A stretch of DNA of 64,000 bases from Symbiodinium natans (GCA_905221605.1 CAJNDS010002112.1:186001-250000), one strand, 5' to 3'; numbered from the stretch's first letter, positions 10,409 to 21,958 are shown. Notes: generated by a model from the letters alone, not told the origin. A program made the numbers and translations.

Positions 10409-12446
10409 GGGAGACCTTCGGCAGAGTGTAGAAGTCTAGGGTTTGCAGGGATTTTATAGGGTTTTGTGAGGGTTTTTAACATTGATAGGGCTTATAGGGT
10501 TTTTGGGGAAGGGTCCAAGAACTACAGTTTATTGCAGTTCGTGGGACCGCGAAGACGTTCAAACAACCCAGCTTGCAAGCTCAGATCCAAAAAATGTCTT
10601 TGCGAAATTACAGGAGGGACGGCTATTCTTCAACAAGCGCACATGCAACTTAGATGACAAGCTTAAACCCTAAAACTCCAAGGACTCTTATTTTAAGGTA
10701 ATCATGGAAGGTTTGGGCTATTTTGACTGAAAAGCTATTTGAACCCTGAACCCTAAACCCGAAACCCTAAACCCTTTTGTCTAAACCCTAAACCCTAAAC
10801 CCTAAACCTGGTCTAGGTTGCTGTCTGCACCGTCTGTGGCGATCTCCACGGTTCTGGTGTGGTCAGCGTCTCCTGATCCACGATCGAGGGAGCCACGGCT
10901 CGGCCTGGCGTGCTGCCATGTAGCCCTAAACCCTAAACCCTAAACCCTAAACCCTAAACCCTAAACCCTAAACCCTATGGGGTCCCAGGGCGATTTGCTA
11001 CTGAAGGGCGTGCAGGTCACTCTTGGCAGGGTTTAGGGGCTGAGGCTGACCACAACGTAGATATTGAGAGGCCCTGGGGTTAGCCTGGGGTTTAGGGTTT
11101 AGGGTTTAGGGTTTAGGGTTTAGGGTTTAGGCAAGAAGATTAAGCCCTGAACCATAGCCCGTGCTAGATTTGGGGTCCTTCTGAGGCTCCTGTAGGGGCT
11201 TGGGGCTCAGGCTTTCTAATAAAAAAGGTACCCATCAAGGGGCTCCTAACTTCGAACAACCCCCCCCATGGGCAATCGAACAGAAGCGTCGTGGTCAGGC
11301 ACGGGAAAGGCCTGCTACTCCCATGGGAGTCTCCAAACATCCCCCCCAAAGGATGCAAGCCGAAATACTGCTTGCGATTTCTTTGGCCTTGAACGCATGA
11401 CAGAACCAGAAAACCCAAGAAACCCCAAAACCGAAGAGGCTTGGAACACAACATCCAGGATTCGATCAGGTGAGCTACCAGGCTGGACCGCTCTTTGCCC
11501 GATTCTTCTGCCAGGATTTGGGGCCCCCCGCCCCCCTTTCAACCCTTGTGCCACTAGACTAAAGGCAACCTAGGCCCTAAAACCCTACCGACAGACTTAG
11601 AAACTCCTCGCCCAATGGAACTCGAAGTCCTGAGCCCCCCTTTCAACCTCAGGGGGGGGGGGGGCGGAGGTGGTGTGGCCTCCACTGCGTCCTTGTCCTT
11701 CCTCTCCGCTCATGAGTCTGTCGCCATTCTCCTGAAACATGCCTAAACCCTAAACCCTAAACCCTAAACCCTAAACCCTAGCTCTGAGGTTTGTAGGGTT
11801 TCGGGTTCAGGGTTCTCGATTGGGGCTGCCCGAGCTGGAACGTTTCACGGGTGTCGGTTGTTTGCAAGATTCTACCAACCCTAAACCCTAAACCCCAAAC
11901 CCTAGACCCAAAGAGATGGAAGCACACAAGACAACATCGAGTCCAACTCGAGGTAGTCTTCTCGGCTTAGGGTTCTTTATAACTATACTATAATAACCCC
12001 CCCCCCCCAACAAAAAAGACTCAAAAGGACCGTATTCTAAGTATTCTAATTCTTAAGGCCCCTCTATAAGCCATGCCCCAAAATCAGAAGACCAACCGTC
12101 CCTAAGAGCTGTGGCCCCGCTAGCCAAAGCAGCAAGAACCCTTTGTGCATCCAGGCCTAAGAAACATGGGTTTCCCTAGAACCCCCCTCTATACTACCCC
12201 CCCTTGGTTCCCCGCTTCAATAGGGAACCCATGAAAGGAGACCACCAAGAACCCTAAACCCTTGGAACCAAGCGGCCTAAACCCTAAACCCTAAACCCTA
12301 AACCCTAAACCCTAAACCCTAAACCCTAAACCCTCCCTGAGCCCGGGCTCCCTGAGGTGCCGGCGCCGGAGCATCACTGAAAACTGGGGTTTAGGGTTTA
12401 GGGTTTAGGGTTTAGGGTTTAGGGTTTAGAGACCCTAAACCCCAAA

Positions 12447-12556
12447 CCCCGCATGCCCGGGGCAGCCCTCAAGAGCCTGTACGTAACTCCATAAATCTCC
12501 GCGGAGGCTACGGCCAACAGAAGCAAAGCCCCTACGGGCCCTACGTACCTCAAGAA
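12447..12556 (-). CDS. candidate exon with membrane helix
   Basis: Open minus frame containing VGPVGALLLLAVASAEIYGV, a plausible transmembrane segment, followed by basic TYRLLR. Weak telomere-like repeats lie on both sides. Confidence 0.35.
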
Positions 12557-12713
12557 GAGTTTAGCGTTTAGGGTTTAGGCGGCTGGTAGGGTTTAGGATT
12601 TTAAGTGGTTTACGGGTAGAATTGAGGATCACACATGCCACATTGCGCTACCCTTACTTACTGACTTCCTTAGCACATACTATACCTGCTTATTGTTAAA
12701 ACAAAAAAGTAAC

Positions 12714-12812
12714 GCCCTCGAGATCAACCCCGCCGTCCGGCTGCTGCCCTGGCGCATCAAGAAGCTGTAGCCGACCCGAACACTTGATCCACGCGAACTC
12801 TGCGACCTCCGT
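12714..12812 (-). CDS. candidate exon, unknown protein
   Basis: Minus frame EVAEFAWIKCSGRLQLLDAP followed by a GTTACT donor (12708-12713). A shorter plus-strand frame ending in TAG at 12768 is an alternative; minus is preferred because it is longer and agrees with its neighbours. Confidence 0.35.
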
Positions 12813-13575
12813 CGGTTTGGGGTTGGGGTGTTTGCTGCCACCCGTCTGATAAGGGTTAGGGTTTTAGGGTTTATATATAGGGTTTTGGGATTGAGGTGGG
12901 TGCTCAGGCTTCAATACTGGATATAGGGTCTGATAGTTCGATGCTTGGCACACGTGGTGAGAGGCAATGGCTTGCGGAGCATTGGCGCTTTTTTTAGACA
13001 GGAAGCACACCTGGGACCTTCAACCATGAACCCAACTTAACCTTCAGCCTCCGAAACTTAAACCCTTTGTAAGGTGGACAAGGGCTTATGGGAAAAAACA
13101 AAGAAGGTATACCGTAAGCTAACCTCAGAGCTTGTTGGGTTCAGGGTCGACTCTTCGTCTTCTACACTCGGGGCTTTTTTGGGGTGAGGGGCAGTACAAC
13201 ACCCTGAACAAAGAAGCAACAGCCAGCCCGCCTGACCCATGGTGGAGATAACCACACCCGGCATGTGGTCCTGTAGGTGGGATGCCGCACCTGTGCTGAC
13301 AGGGGGCTTTACGAAGATGGGGGACCCCAAATATTAGGAGCCCCATATATACAGGACCCCGATATGGTACCCCCGAAAAGAACGCAAAGCCCAAATGGCG
13401 TCCAGTGGAAACGTCGGCCTAGAAGAGCCCCAGACACCTCAGAACAAACCTCAAAGAGAGGAGGCTCTGTAGTTCAAGTAAAAGCCTCTAAAAGATATCC
13501 AACTAAAGCTCCATCGGTTTAGGGTACCAAGGGGAACATGTATACGATAACCCTAAACCCTAAATCCTAAACCCT

Positions 13576-13790
13576 AAAACCAAGAGGGTGGGGCTTTTGC
13601 AGGCCGAGGCGCAAATTTCCTGGATGGCACCCTTACCTAGGTCTTTGATCATTTCGAGCTTTGTCAGGTGGAAGGAGATCAGCATGTTCTGGACCTCGTT
13701 CTTCAGCACCTGGCCGTGCTCTACCGTCGGAACAAGCCATGTCTTGTATAATAAGGCCCCTGACAAGATTCGTGCGTCACGAAGTAGGTT
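13576..13790 (-). CDS. candidate exon, unknown protein
   Basis: Longest clean exon candidate of this part: open for about 70 codons and starting NLLRDARILSGALLYKTW, with amphipathic helical character later. A canonical donor G|GTAAGG at 13631-13636 suggests the exon may stop at 13637. Confidence 0.5.
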
Positions 13791-14301
13791 CTAGGTTCTT
13801 AAGGTATCCCTAAACTAGAAACCCTAATGTTGCACCCGCTTGAAGGGTTACCCGCAATTATGCGGAGCTCGTGTAAACCGGCTTAGGGCCATGATGGAGG
13901 GCTGCGAGGCAAGGGAGGGGATCGACTCTGAGAACAAAGGGTGGCACATTGGACGAGAGAGGCGTCGGAGCGAGGGCGGCTGAGAGGGAGCGAGACAGGG
14001 GAAGAGCACAAGGGTGACCTCAAAGAAAGAGAAAGAGCGAGAGAGAGAGGGAGAGAGAGAGAGAGAAACCCTCACTCAGAAATCTGGGCCGTGAATCCTG
14101 AACCCGACACTCCTCGCCCACAAGCAGCCTTCAAGAGCTCGGCACTACGGTTTAGGCTTACTGCGTGAAAGCAACTTCGAGTTCTCCGGATTTGCTAAGG
14201 CTTGTCGAGGTTTAGGGTTTAGGATTTAGGGCTTACGGCTCAGGGGCTTCAACCCTCAACCCTCAACCCTAAACCCTAAAACCCCAGGACTTAGCCGTTA
14301 C

Positions 14302-14399
14302 CGAGCGCGCATTAAAACAAATTTGAAGGCAGAGACAAAACTGCTCTGTGAGGCGAAGGTCGGGATCGCCAAACAGGTCGCATTTCCTCGACCCTTTCT
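14302..14399 (-). CDS. candidate exon abutting a family 1 element
   Basis: Minus frame EKGSRKCDLFGDPDLRLTEQ bounded by the end of the family 1 element (GTGTAG, acceptor-like) at 14400 and by donor GTAACG. The element therefore appears to supply the 3' splice site. Confidence 0.4.
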
Positions 14400-14578
14400 C
14401 TACACTCCCCCTTAGAACCTTAACAATTAGAACAATAACAATAACAATAAATAAATATGATAACAATAACAATAATAATCAGAATCATAATAACAAAAAT
14501 ATTAATAATAATGGTGTTCTGAATATTCGCTTGGGCTCCATATAAATAAAACGGAATAAATTCTAAGGGGGGCTATAG
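14400..14578. mobile_element. family 1 element, copy A (diverged)
   Basis: Left end CTACACTCCCCCTTAGAACC, right end TTCTAAGGGGGGCTATAG. The interior is AAT/AAC-rich. Flanks TTCT and TTCA agree at three of four bases. Confidence 0.6.
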
Positions 14579-14871
14579 TTCAATGACCCTGCCTATGATC
14601 TAAGCATGTGGTCCCTTAATTGGGTTTTTAGGGTTCAGGGTTTAAAGGGTTTATAAGGTTTTTAGGGTTGAGAGGGTTTATAGTTTTTTCGAGGTGGTAA
14701 AAAAGGGTCGATGGGGTTTATAGGGTTTAGGTAAGTAACATGGGCCGTTAACATGGTCCCTTGCCCTCTTTAAAGGGTTCTGAAGTATGGCCCTTGGGTT
14801 GTATAGGGTTGTATAGGGTGTATACGGGGTCCCTTTAAAAAGGGCCCGTACTAAGGTACCGTGCAGGTACC

Positions 14872-14924
14872 CTAAGATATGACCACCAGCTCCAATACAT
14901 CGTTGGGATCCATGCCTGCTGTAT
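14872..14924 (-). CDS. candidate 3' exon, unknown protein
   Basis: After a TTTTCAG acceptor the minus frame reads TAGMDPNDVLELVVIS and stops (TAG 14872-14874). Confidence 0.4.
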
Positions 14925-15182
14925 CTGAAAAGAAAACCGTTCCAGCCTAACTGTTAACCCTACAACTCTAAAGTCAACACCGGAAACTAAAAACCCAAAC
15001 GCTTTTTCTTGACCATTCTTTTGCGCTCCCCTTGGAACCTTAATAAGCATACTTTATGACTTGCCCGAGCACACTAATGGTCAGCACAAACACACCCACC
15101 AAATAAAGCACCCGTGAGATTGGACATTTCTGAGTGCCTCATGATCATACCTGAAGGCCTGATGTATGAGTGTGATGAAGTT

Positions 15183-15785
15183 TTCCGGTGCTCTTGTTTG
15201 TGCTCAAGATTGTGCTTTCTCCGGTGCTATTTTTTGTGCTCACGATTGTGCTTTCTCAGGTGCTTCTTTGTGTGCTCATGATTGTGCTTTCTCCGGTGCT
15301 ACTTTTTGTGCTCATGATTGTGCTTTCTCCGGTGCTATTTTTTGTGCTCATGATTGTGCTTTTTCTCCGGTGCTTTTTTTTTGTGCTCACGATTGTGCTT
15401 TCTCCGGTGCTATTTTTTGTGCTCATGATTGTGCTTTCTCCGGTGCTCTTTTTTTGTGCTCATGATTGTGCTTTCTCCGGTGCTTTTTTTGTGCTCATGA
15501 TTGTGCTTTCTCCGGTGCTTTTTTTGTGCTCACGATTGTGCTTTCTCCGGTGCTATTTTTTGTGCTCATGATTGTGCTTTCTCCGGTGCTATTTTTTGTG
15601 CTCATGATTGTGCTTTCTCCGGTGCTATTTTTTGTGCTCATGATTGTGCTTTCTCCGGTGCTTTTTTTGTGCTCATGATTGTGCTTTCTCCGGTGCTTTT
15701 TTTGTGCTCACGATTGTGCTTTCTCCGGTGCTATTTTTTGTGCTCATGATTGTGCTTTCTCCGGTGCTATTTTTTGTGCTCAGAA
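15183..15785. repeat. 36-bp tandem array, about 17 units
   Basis: Unit built on TGTGCTCATGATTGTGCTTT plus CTCCGGTGCTATTTT; units differ by 1-2 bases in a T run. The change in unit length breaks any reading frame on both strands, although one minus frame gives STKNSTGESTIM per unit. Confidence 0.95.
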
Positions 15786-16138
15786 CGAAGCAATGGCACC
15801 ATCAACAAGCACCAGCAGGAGCACAGTGACTAGCACCAGAAAAGACCACAAACCAAGGCCCAAAGTGTGATCTCGTCTGCTGAGCCAGGTCCAAACTCGA
15901 TCAGACTTTCTGATGCTGGAATTTTGCGCTATGTTTAGTACAAAACCCTTTATTTGACTGTTAGTGTGCCGAGGCAGATCCCAAAGCATACTCGTTTTAA
16001 TCTTCCCCTAGGTTGTATATAAACAACACAAAAACCAAAAAAAAAATTCCTCACCCTAAACCCTAAACCCTAAACCCTAGAATCCTAGGGCTGTAGTTCC
16101 TAATCCTAAACCCTAAACCCTGTAGTCTTAGGTGGACC

Positions 16139-16230
16139 TCCGGGAGCTTCTCCATAAGGTTGGTCTCCTTCGCTAAGATGCGCCGACGTTCGAAGAGGTG
16201 CGCCTTGGCCGGAAGACGCCGCTTCTGAGG
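16139..16230 (-). CDS. candidate exon, basic helical protein
   Basis: Minus frame KRRLPAKAHLFERRRILAKE then TNLMEKLPEVHL; strongly protein-like and highly charged. CCCTAAA lies left and TTTAGGG right. Confidence 0.45.
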
Positions 16231-16234
16231 CTTA

Positions 16235-16325
16235 GGGTTTAGGGTTTAGGGTTCAGGGTTCAGGGTTCAGGGTTTAGGGTTTAGGGTTTAGGGTTTAGGG
16301 TTTAGGGTTTAGGGTTTAGGGTTTG
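16235..16325. repeat. TTTAGGG telomere-like tract
   Basis: Canonical units passing into GCTTAGG and GCTTGGG variants on the right. Confidence 0.9.
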
Positions 16326-16718
16326 GGGCTTAGGGCTTAGGGCTTAGGGCTTGGGGCTTGGGGCTTGGGGCTTGGGGTTCGGGGTTTATGGTTTTGACGC
16401 TCGCACTCAAGTAGGCAAGGATTCTGTTCGGGTTTAGGCTTTAGGTAGGAAGCTCTAAGAACCCTAAGAGCCATGAAGCCCAAACAAACTCCCAAAACCC
16501 TTAAAGCCCTCATTTCGGCTCATTGTATGAACCAGGGTCATATCAAAAATGCCTGAATCGGAAATCGATTCGAACCCATAGGAACTGCATTGTAAGGAAA
16601 GGAAAGGCCTAAACCCTGAACCTTATCAGGGTTCAGGGCGTCTAGGCTTATGGGTTGAGGGTAAACCTAAACCCTAAACTTACCCTAAACAAACCCTAAA
16701 CCCGAAACCCCAAAGCCC

Positions 16719-16806
16719 GCCCGCTGTGCAAGCAAAGGGTCCAAGAATGCCTTCACGCGCTGCTCCAGCGGCTTCGCTGCCGAAAACCTCCCGGCGCCGC
16801 CACCCG
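16719..16806 (-). CDS. candidate exon, unknown protein
   Basis: Minus frame FSAAKPLEQRVKAFLDPLLA. CCCTAAA repeats lie left and a G-run with TTTTAGGG right. Confidence 0.45.
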
Positions 16807-16814
16807 CGTGAGAT

Positions 16815-17500
16815 CGTTTTGGGGGGGGGGGGGGGGGGGGGGGGGGGGTTGGTTTTAGGGTTTTGGGGTTTAGGGGTTTTGGGGTTTTTTGGGCGTGTTT
16901 GGGGGGTGGGGGTGTTTGGGGTGTTGGGTTTTGGGGTGTTTGGGGTGTTTGGGGTTGTTTGGGGTGTTTGGGGTGTTTGGGGTGTTTGGGGTGTTTGGGG
17001 TGTTTGGGGTGTTTGGGTTTGGGGTTTGGGGGTTTGGGGTTTGGGGGTTTGGGGTTTGGGGTTTGGAGCTTAGGGTTTAAGGTTTGGGGTTTGGGGTGTT
17101 TGGGGTGTTTGGGGTGTTTGGGGTGTTTGGGGTGTTTGGGGTGTTTGGGGTGTTTGGGGTGTTTGGGGTGTTTGGGGTGTTTGGGGTTTTGGGGGCTTGA
17201 GGTTTGGGGTTTTGGGGTTTTGAGGCTTTTGGGGTTTCTGGGGTTTCGGGGTTTGAGGCTTTTGGGGTTTCTGGGGTTTCGGGGTTTGAGGTTTTGGGGT
17301 TTTGGGGGTTTCGACTTGGTACACTTCTCGATCTGTGCGTGGGGTTTAAGGTTGAGGGGTTTGGGGTTTCAGTTTTTTGGGGTTTAAGGATTAGGGGTTT
17401 CGGGGTTTGAGGGTTTGGGGTTTCGGGTTTTGGGGGTTTAAGGTTTAGGGGTTTGGGGTTTCGGGTTTGGGGGTGAAGGTTTAGGGGTTTGGGGTTTGGG
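16815..17500. repeat. G-rich array with TGTTTGGGG 9-mers
   Basis: A run of about 28 G is followed by two blocks of the 9-mer TGTTTGGGG (about 16905-17010 and 17087-17185) and variants of TTTGGGG. Long G-tract density makes quadruplex formation likely on plus. The glycine/phenylalanine open frames here are artefacts. Confidence 0.9.
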
Positions 17501-17520
17501 GCCCTTGCCTGTTTAGGTAC

Positions 17521-17600
17521 ATCCGAACGAAGAACATCTCATCGTTGAAGCTGCGACCCCGCTCGAAGATCTTGAAGTAGGCCTGCCGCCACTTGCCAGA
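17521..17600 (-). CDS. candidate exon, unknown protein
   Basis: Acceptor TTCAG, then SGKWRQAYFKIFERGRSFND (26 codons plus two bases), then donor GTACCT, the same donor as in channel intron 1. Composition is clearly protein-like; family not recognised. Confidence 0.5.
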
Positions 17601-17638
17601 CTGAACCGACCCTCGGCCTCCTGAAATTAAGGCCGTGG

Positions 17639-17834
17639 GTTGGGATGTCCCCCTTGTACTAACAGCCCTATCAAAAACACCCCCATGATCAATCCCTATA
17701 CTCCCCTTAGAACCTTAATAAAGACAATCTGTTTAATAGCCTCTTTGGTTTTATATAAACAAAATAAGAAATAATTCCCAAGGGGGATATAGATCGGTAT
17801 GAAGGACAGTTAGCATACGGGGGATCATCCCAAG
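17639..17834. mobile_element. family 4 element interrupted by family 1 copy B
   Basis: Left TTGGGATGTCCCCCTTGTAC, right GTTAGCATACGGGGGATCAT. These ends are complementary and resemble 29254-29345. Family 1 copy B lies inside, so family 4 was there first. Confidence 0.6.
17696..17792. mobile_element. family 1 element, copy B (nested)
   Basis: 97 bp, CTATACTCCCCTTAGAACC to CCCAAGGGGGATATAG. Flanks ATCC/ATCG. Confidence 0.8.
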
Positions 17835-18861
17835 CCCTCGCGATATTCGAGGAGACCTGCTGTCTACCAAGGGCCACATTTGTTGGGGGTTAGGGTTTAG
17901 GGTTTAGGGTTTAAGGTTTAGGGGCAATTTGCAGACTTATTGAAAGTTGTCGGCCGCCCGGCTCTCTTGCTACCAACTCACTCAACTCCGAACCCTGCGA
18001 AACCCCAGAATGATGTGCCTGTGTCAAAGACGCAACAGAGACGGCAAAAGCGGAGAGCGCGAAGAACATGAAGAGAAGCACAAAGATCCGCTCCGGAAAG
18101 TTTACCTGAGAGACAAGGTTCGGGGCTCAGGGCTTAAGCCACACGTACCCCGCATCCTCAACCCATCCCCCTAACTGCCCAACACCATCTGGGATCTTCC
18201 CGTTGTCCTGTGAGGGTCACCCAGACTTGGCTAGCACATTAGATTACAGCAGGTCATGTGTTGTATCTAGCTGTTGATTATTCCATGCTTCTTTTAGCTT
18301 GTATATACATATCCACGTAGTACTGTAAACCTGTGGCAAGCAAACCACTATATATGCAAACCCTAAACCCTTTTGCCAAACACCATCAACCCTAAACCCT
18401 CAACCCTTGACAAGCCCAGAAAGTGTTGTGGCCAAGGTGCAGGAGTCACTTCTGCAGGCATCGTCCGCATCACCCCGAGTGTCCAATAGAAGCAAAAGAT
18501 GTACTGCTCTTCTATCCTCGGTTGCCCCCGGTGGTTTAGGGCTTGGGGTTTGGGTTTAGGGTTTAGGGTTTAGGGTTTAGGGGACTAGGGCCAGGGTCTA
18601 GGGTTTGGGGTTTAGGGTAGAGGTGGAGGGTTTCGGGTTCAGGGTGGGGCTTGGTGACTTTAGATCTTCCTCTCTCACCCTCGCGCACAGCAGGCAGGGG
18701 CTTTAGCAGTTTCCGCTTGAGGTTATGGTGGTTACGGTGGTGAAGGACCCTAAACCCTAAACCCTAAACCCTAAACCCTAAACCCCGAAACTCACTGCTC
18801 AGAGACAATAGCAGCCAAGCATCGGCTTTTGCTCGTAGGTCCACTCACCTTCTCATGCGTT

Positions 18862-19052
18862 AGGGTTTAGGGTTTAGGGTTTAGGGTTTAGGGTTTAGGG
18901 TTTAGGGTTTAGGGTTTAGGGTTTAGGGTTTAGGGCGCCCGGGAAGAAGGACCATGAGGGTGAGGGTTTAGGGTTAGGGGTTAGGGGTTAGGGTTTAGGG
19001 TTTAGGGTTCAGGGTTCAGGGTTTAGGGTTTAGGGTTTAGGGTTTAGGGTTT
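18862..19052. repeat. TTTAGGG telomere-like tracts
   Basis: Two tracts split by a 25-bp insert near 18936-18960. The island 18787-18858 to the left is flanked by CCCTAAA on its other side. Confidence 0.9.
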
Positions 19053-19500
19053 GCTTAGGGTTCAAGAAAGCTTCCTGAGCTGCTGTAGGTGGCGGGAGAC
19101 ATCGCAAACTTTAGGTTTCGACTCTCACACTGGCAGACGCGGGCGAGGCTTTTGACTCTAGGCTCCGGTGAAGAGTGAGCAGCCAGAGGCATCCACACTC
19201 CCACTCCACCAGAGTTTTGCAACAGCATACATCGAGCAGACGTGTAATGTACTTCAGGACCGTGAAAAGCACCATGAGCGAACATGCGCCCAAACAAGAT
19301 AAGTCCAAAACTGCTCCTGCATCTGCTGCACGTTACAAAATGACAGCTTAAATCCACGGGCAGCCTTCGCAGTTCATTTGCACTTGGCTTCACGTCGTAT
19401 CCATGTGGCCCAACCCGTTTGGAACGTCCGAGCCTTTTCTGTGGCGCTTCATGGCTCATGGTTCTCCAGGCGATGTCGATTACATGATGTTAGAATCAGC
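19053..19500. other. no gene firmly supported
   Basis: A 134-codon minus frame (19055-19459) exists, but its end overlaps the dispersed CTCACACTGGCAG repeat and it shows no domain. It may be an exon; I leave it uncalled. Confidence 0.4.
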
Positions 19501-19521
19501 GGGGTGAAGCCCTGAACTCCT

Positions 19522-19621
19522 GGCTAGTCATAAGTAGGGTTGGAAGTAAGGTAACCTGTATGACAACTTTATTTAGATTACTTCGAACCCTACTTACAGC
19601 TACCACTGGACCTTCAAGTAG
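19522..19621. mobile_element. foldback element, family 2
   Basis: GGCTAGTCATAAGTAGGGTT at left pairs with AACCCTACTTACAGCTACC at right; it ends CCTTCAAGTAG. Confidence 0.6.
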
Positions 19622-20451
19622 CCCTGGACCCCGAAACCAAAACCTCCAATGAAAGTGTCTCAACTCCCTCACCGCGCCTGTGTACAAGCCATCTTTCCTT
19701 GGGAGGCTCGTCCAGTGGTTCAGACCTGTAGGATTTAGGGCGCAGGGCTTCAGAGTGTAGGGCTTTCGGGTGTAGGGCTAACCTAAAATCCTACAAAAAA
19801 AGGAATAAGGGCACACCCCGGGTTCTGTTTTACAGATATGTGGTAGTTCTCTACATGAGGGCCACTTTTCAATTTTCGAGTCCTTATTACAAGGGTGTCG
19901 TACTGTAGATAGAGAACCCAAAAAGGGACCTTTTTTAAGGGTGCCGTCTTACATCTAGGGCCCCAAGAGGGACTCTAACTTCGAGAACAACCCATATGCA
20001 GGAAAGGGTAACCCTTTAGCACAGACTTGCGGGGTTTAGGGTTTAGGGTTTAGGGTAGCAGGGGATAGGGTCTTGGGGTAGAACGCGACTCCGATTTCAG
20101 GGCGCAGGGTTACAAAGCCGCGACTTGGTCACTCCCTTCCCCCTCTGGCAAAGACGGAAACCACCGCACATCTGAAGGCGCTCGATGGTAGCCCATATGC
20201 CCTTAAGCGTTGTGGAATCTATTTGGGTATTCCCCTAACGAGTCATTCCCGAATGTAGCCCCCGGCGGCCCCCCAATACTCTAATCCTTGCTCCAGAGGA
20301 ACGTCCAAAAAAATGCACCCCCCCTGCCAAGCCTAAACCCTAAACCCTACACCCTAACCCAAAACCCTCAACCCTAACCCCCCCCCCCCCCCAAACTTGC
20401 CTTTTTGAACATACCTACCGGAGCCACTCCCGGGAGGGGGGATTCGGGGAC

Positions 20452-20548
20452 CCTGAGCCCGTACAGGACGGGTCGCCCCGAAAATTCTCAGCCATCTCGT
20501 AGGGCATCAAGTCCGTGAGGAGGCTATCCTTGTGCAGAGGGCGGTTCT
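20452..20548 (-). CDS. candidate exon, possibly channel C-linker
   Basis: Minus frame HKDSLLTDLMPYEMAENFRG. The LL-x-DL-x-P pattern resembles the segment after S6 in CNG/HCN/EAG channels, and it lies downstream in sense of the S1-S5 exons. No pore or S6 exon was found between, so this assignment is a guess. Confidence 0.3.
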
Positions 20549-20558
20549 CAGAAGCCTA

Positions 20559-20662
20559 AACCCTAAACCCTAAACCCTAAACCCTAAACCCTAAACCCTA
20601 AACCCTAAACCCTAAACCCTAAACCCTAAACCCTAAACCCTAAACCCTAAACCCTAAACCAT
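20559..20662. repeat. CCCTAAA telomere-like tract
   Basis: About 15 perfect heptamers. Confidence 0.95.
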
Positions 20663-20666
20663 ATCA

Positions 20667-20960
20667 AGGGGGGGCCTTGTAACCCAGTCTTGAGTTCCTT
20701 TCTTGCAAGTGTGGGGCTCATCTTCAGGGCTGTTTGCTGCCTAAGGAAGCATCTTCGAACCCACTCTAGATGTAGACAAAGTAGCCTAGGAATAAGCAGG
20801 GTTTAGGGTTTAGGGTTTAGGGTTTAGGGTTTGGGGTGACCCCAAGAGTAATCTAGGAATGAACAGGGTGCCCTTTTGGGTTTGAAAAGGGGCCTACTCT
20901 GGGTTCTAGGAAGACAGCAGCCGGAGAAAATAAGAATACCGCTGGCTCTCAGGAAAAAAT
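20667..20960. repeat. dispersed repeat family 6, copy 1
   Basis: Ordered matches with 27400-27680: CTTGTAACCCAGTCTTGAG, TAGCCTAGGAATAAGCAGGG, GGGTGCCCTTTTGG, GGCCTACTCTG. Both copies have a TTTAGGG tract at the same internal point. Confidence 0.6.
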
Positions 20961-21414
20961 CGGGAATTAGGTGCTCCCATGCAACCCTTTAAAGGATTCC
21001 ACAGCTTCTTTAAGGTACCAAGTCACCCCCGAGAATTCCCTACTAAGAACCAGCACGATACTGTCCAAGTGTCCCTGCTGCCGATGACCTCGGTGTCTGA
21101 CGTTCTTCTTTCATGCGGGGGCCTGCCCTGTATCATGTCACCTCACTGATACCTCTTTGGGGCTCCTATTTGAATACGGGGCGCCATAACCACCGAGGGC
21201 AACCCCCAAGGAAGCTGCTGAGGGGCTTTAGAATTTAGAACTTAAACCCTAAACCCTAAACCCTAACCCCAAACCCTAGGGTAGAAGGGCTTTGAGAATT
21301 GAATTCCTGCTTCTGTGTCGTTGGGGCCGGGCCCAGAACAGTAGAAAGGCCGGCTTGAAGCTCAAGACCAGCAAAGGCACCGCACGTCAAGCTTTGCAAG
21401 AATACGTGGAGGGC

Positions 21415-21528
21415 TAAACCCTAAACCCTAAACCCTAAACCCTAAACCCTAAACCCTAAACCCTAAACCCTAAACCCTAAACCCTAAACCCTAAACCCTA
21501 AACCCTAAACCCTAAACCCTAAACCCTT
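21415..21528. repeat. CCCTAAA telomere-like tract
   Basis: About 16 heptamers. The opposite-orientation tract at 21614-21690 lies across a short GC-rich island. Confidence 0.95.
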
Positions 21529-21711
21529 GCCAACTCGGCGCACGCTTCTACAGGTGCTCTCCCTAGGCTGGAGCCTAGGGTCACCAACCTGAAATCGAGA
21601 GTAACTAATATAGGGGGTTTAGGGTTTAGGGTTTAGGGTTTAGGGTTTAGGGTTTAGGGTTTAGGGTTTAGGGTTTAGGGTTTAGGGTTAGGGGCCTTGA
21701 TATTGATTATA

Positions 21712-21816
21712 CTATACTCCCCTTAGAACCTTGATAACACTAATGTTATTATTTGTTAATATCCTCTTGGGTGTTACATAAACAAACATGAAAAATAATT
21801 CCCAAGGGGGATGTAG
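21712..21816. mobile_element. family 1 element, copy C
   Basis: CTATACTCCCCTTAGAACC to CCCAAGGGGGATGTAG, 105 bp. It sits beside family 3 sequence; flanks TATA and ATAT do not give a clean duplication. Confidence 0.75.
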
Positions 21817-21956
21817 ATATAGAGGCCTTAATACTAACTAGAACAGTATAATCATATAGGGACCCTGACGGAATACTATACTGTTAGCAACTGTTATACT
21901 GTAGTTATACAGGGACCCTAAGGGAATACCAGTGTCTGTTCCGACCCCCTACAGTA
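21817..21956. mobile_element. family 3 element in channel intron 4
   Basis: ATATAGAGGCCTTAATAC at left, GTTCCGACCCCCTACAG at right, with an internal repeat of ATAGGGACCCTAAGGG type. Its right end lies at the exon 4 donor. Confidence 0.6.
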
Positions 21957-21958
21957 AC

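Noticed and set aside
10850-10910. Plus-strand VCGDLHGSG as a phosphatase metal-binding motif
   Set aside because: Only five residues resemble it and an in-frame TGA follows within ten codons.
15188-15571. 127-codon hydrophobic plus frame (VLMIVLSPVLFF repeats)
   Set aside because: Frame of the 36-bp tandem array; similar open frames appear in the other two phases.
16863-17387. Glycine/leucine/cysteine-rich 174-codon plus frame and the proline/threonine frame opposite
   Set aside because: Pure translation of a 9-bp simple repeat, open in several frames at once.
20559-21528. CRISPR-like array from regular repeats
   Set aside because: The repeats are contiguous heptamers without unique spacers, in a eukaryotic context.
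21300-21600. Missing channel pore exon
   Set aside because: Open frames exist but none contains a selectivity-filter-like GYG or GFG, and no good splice sites link them to exon 4.
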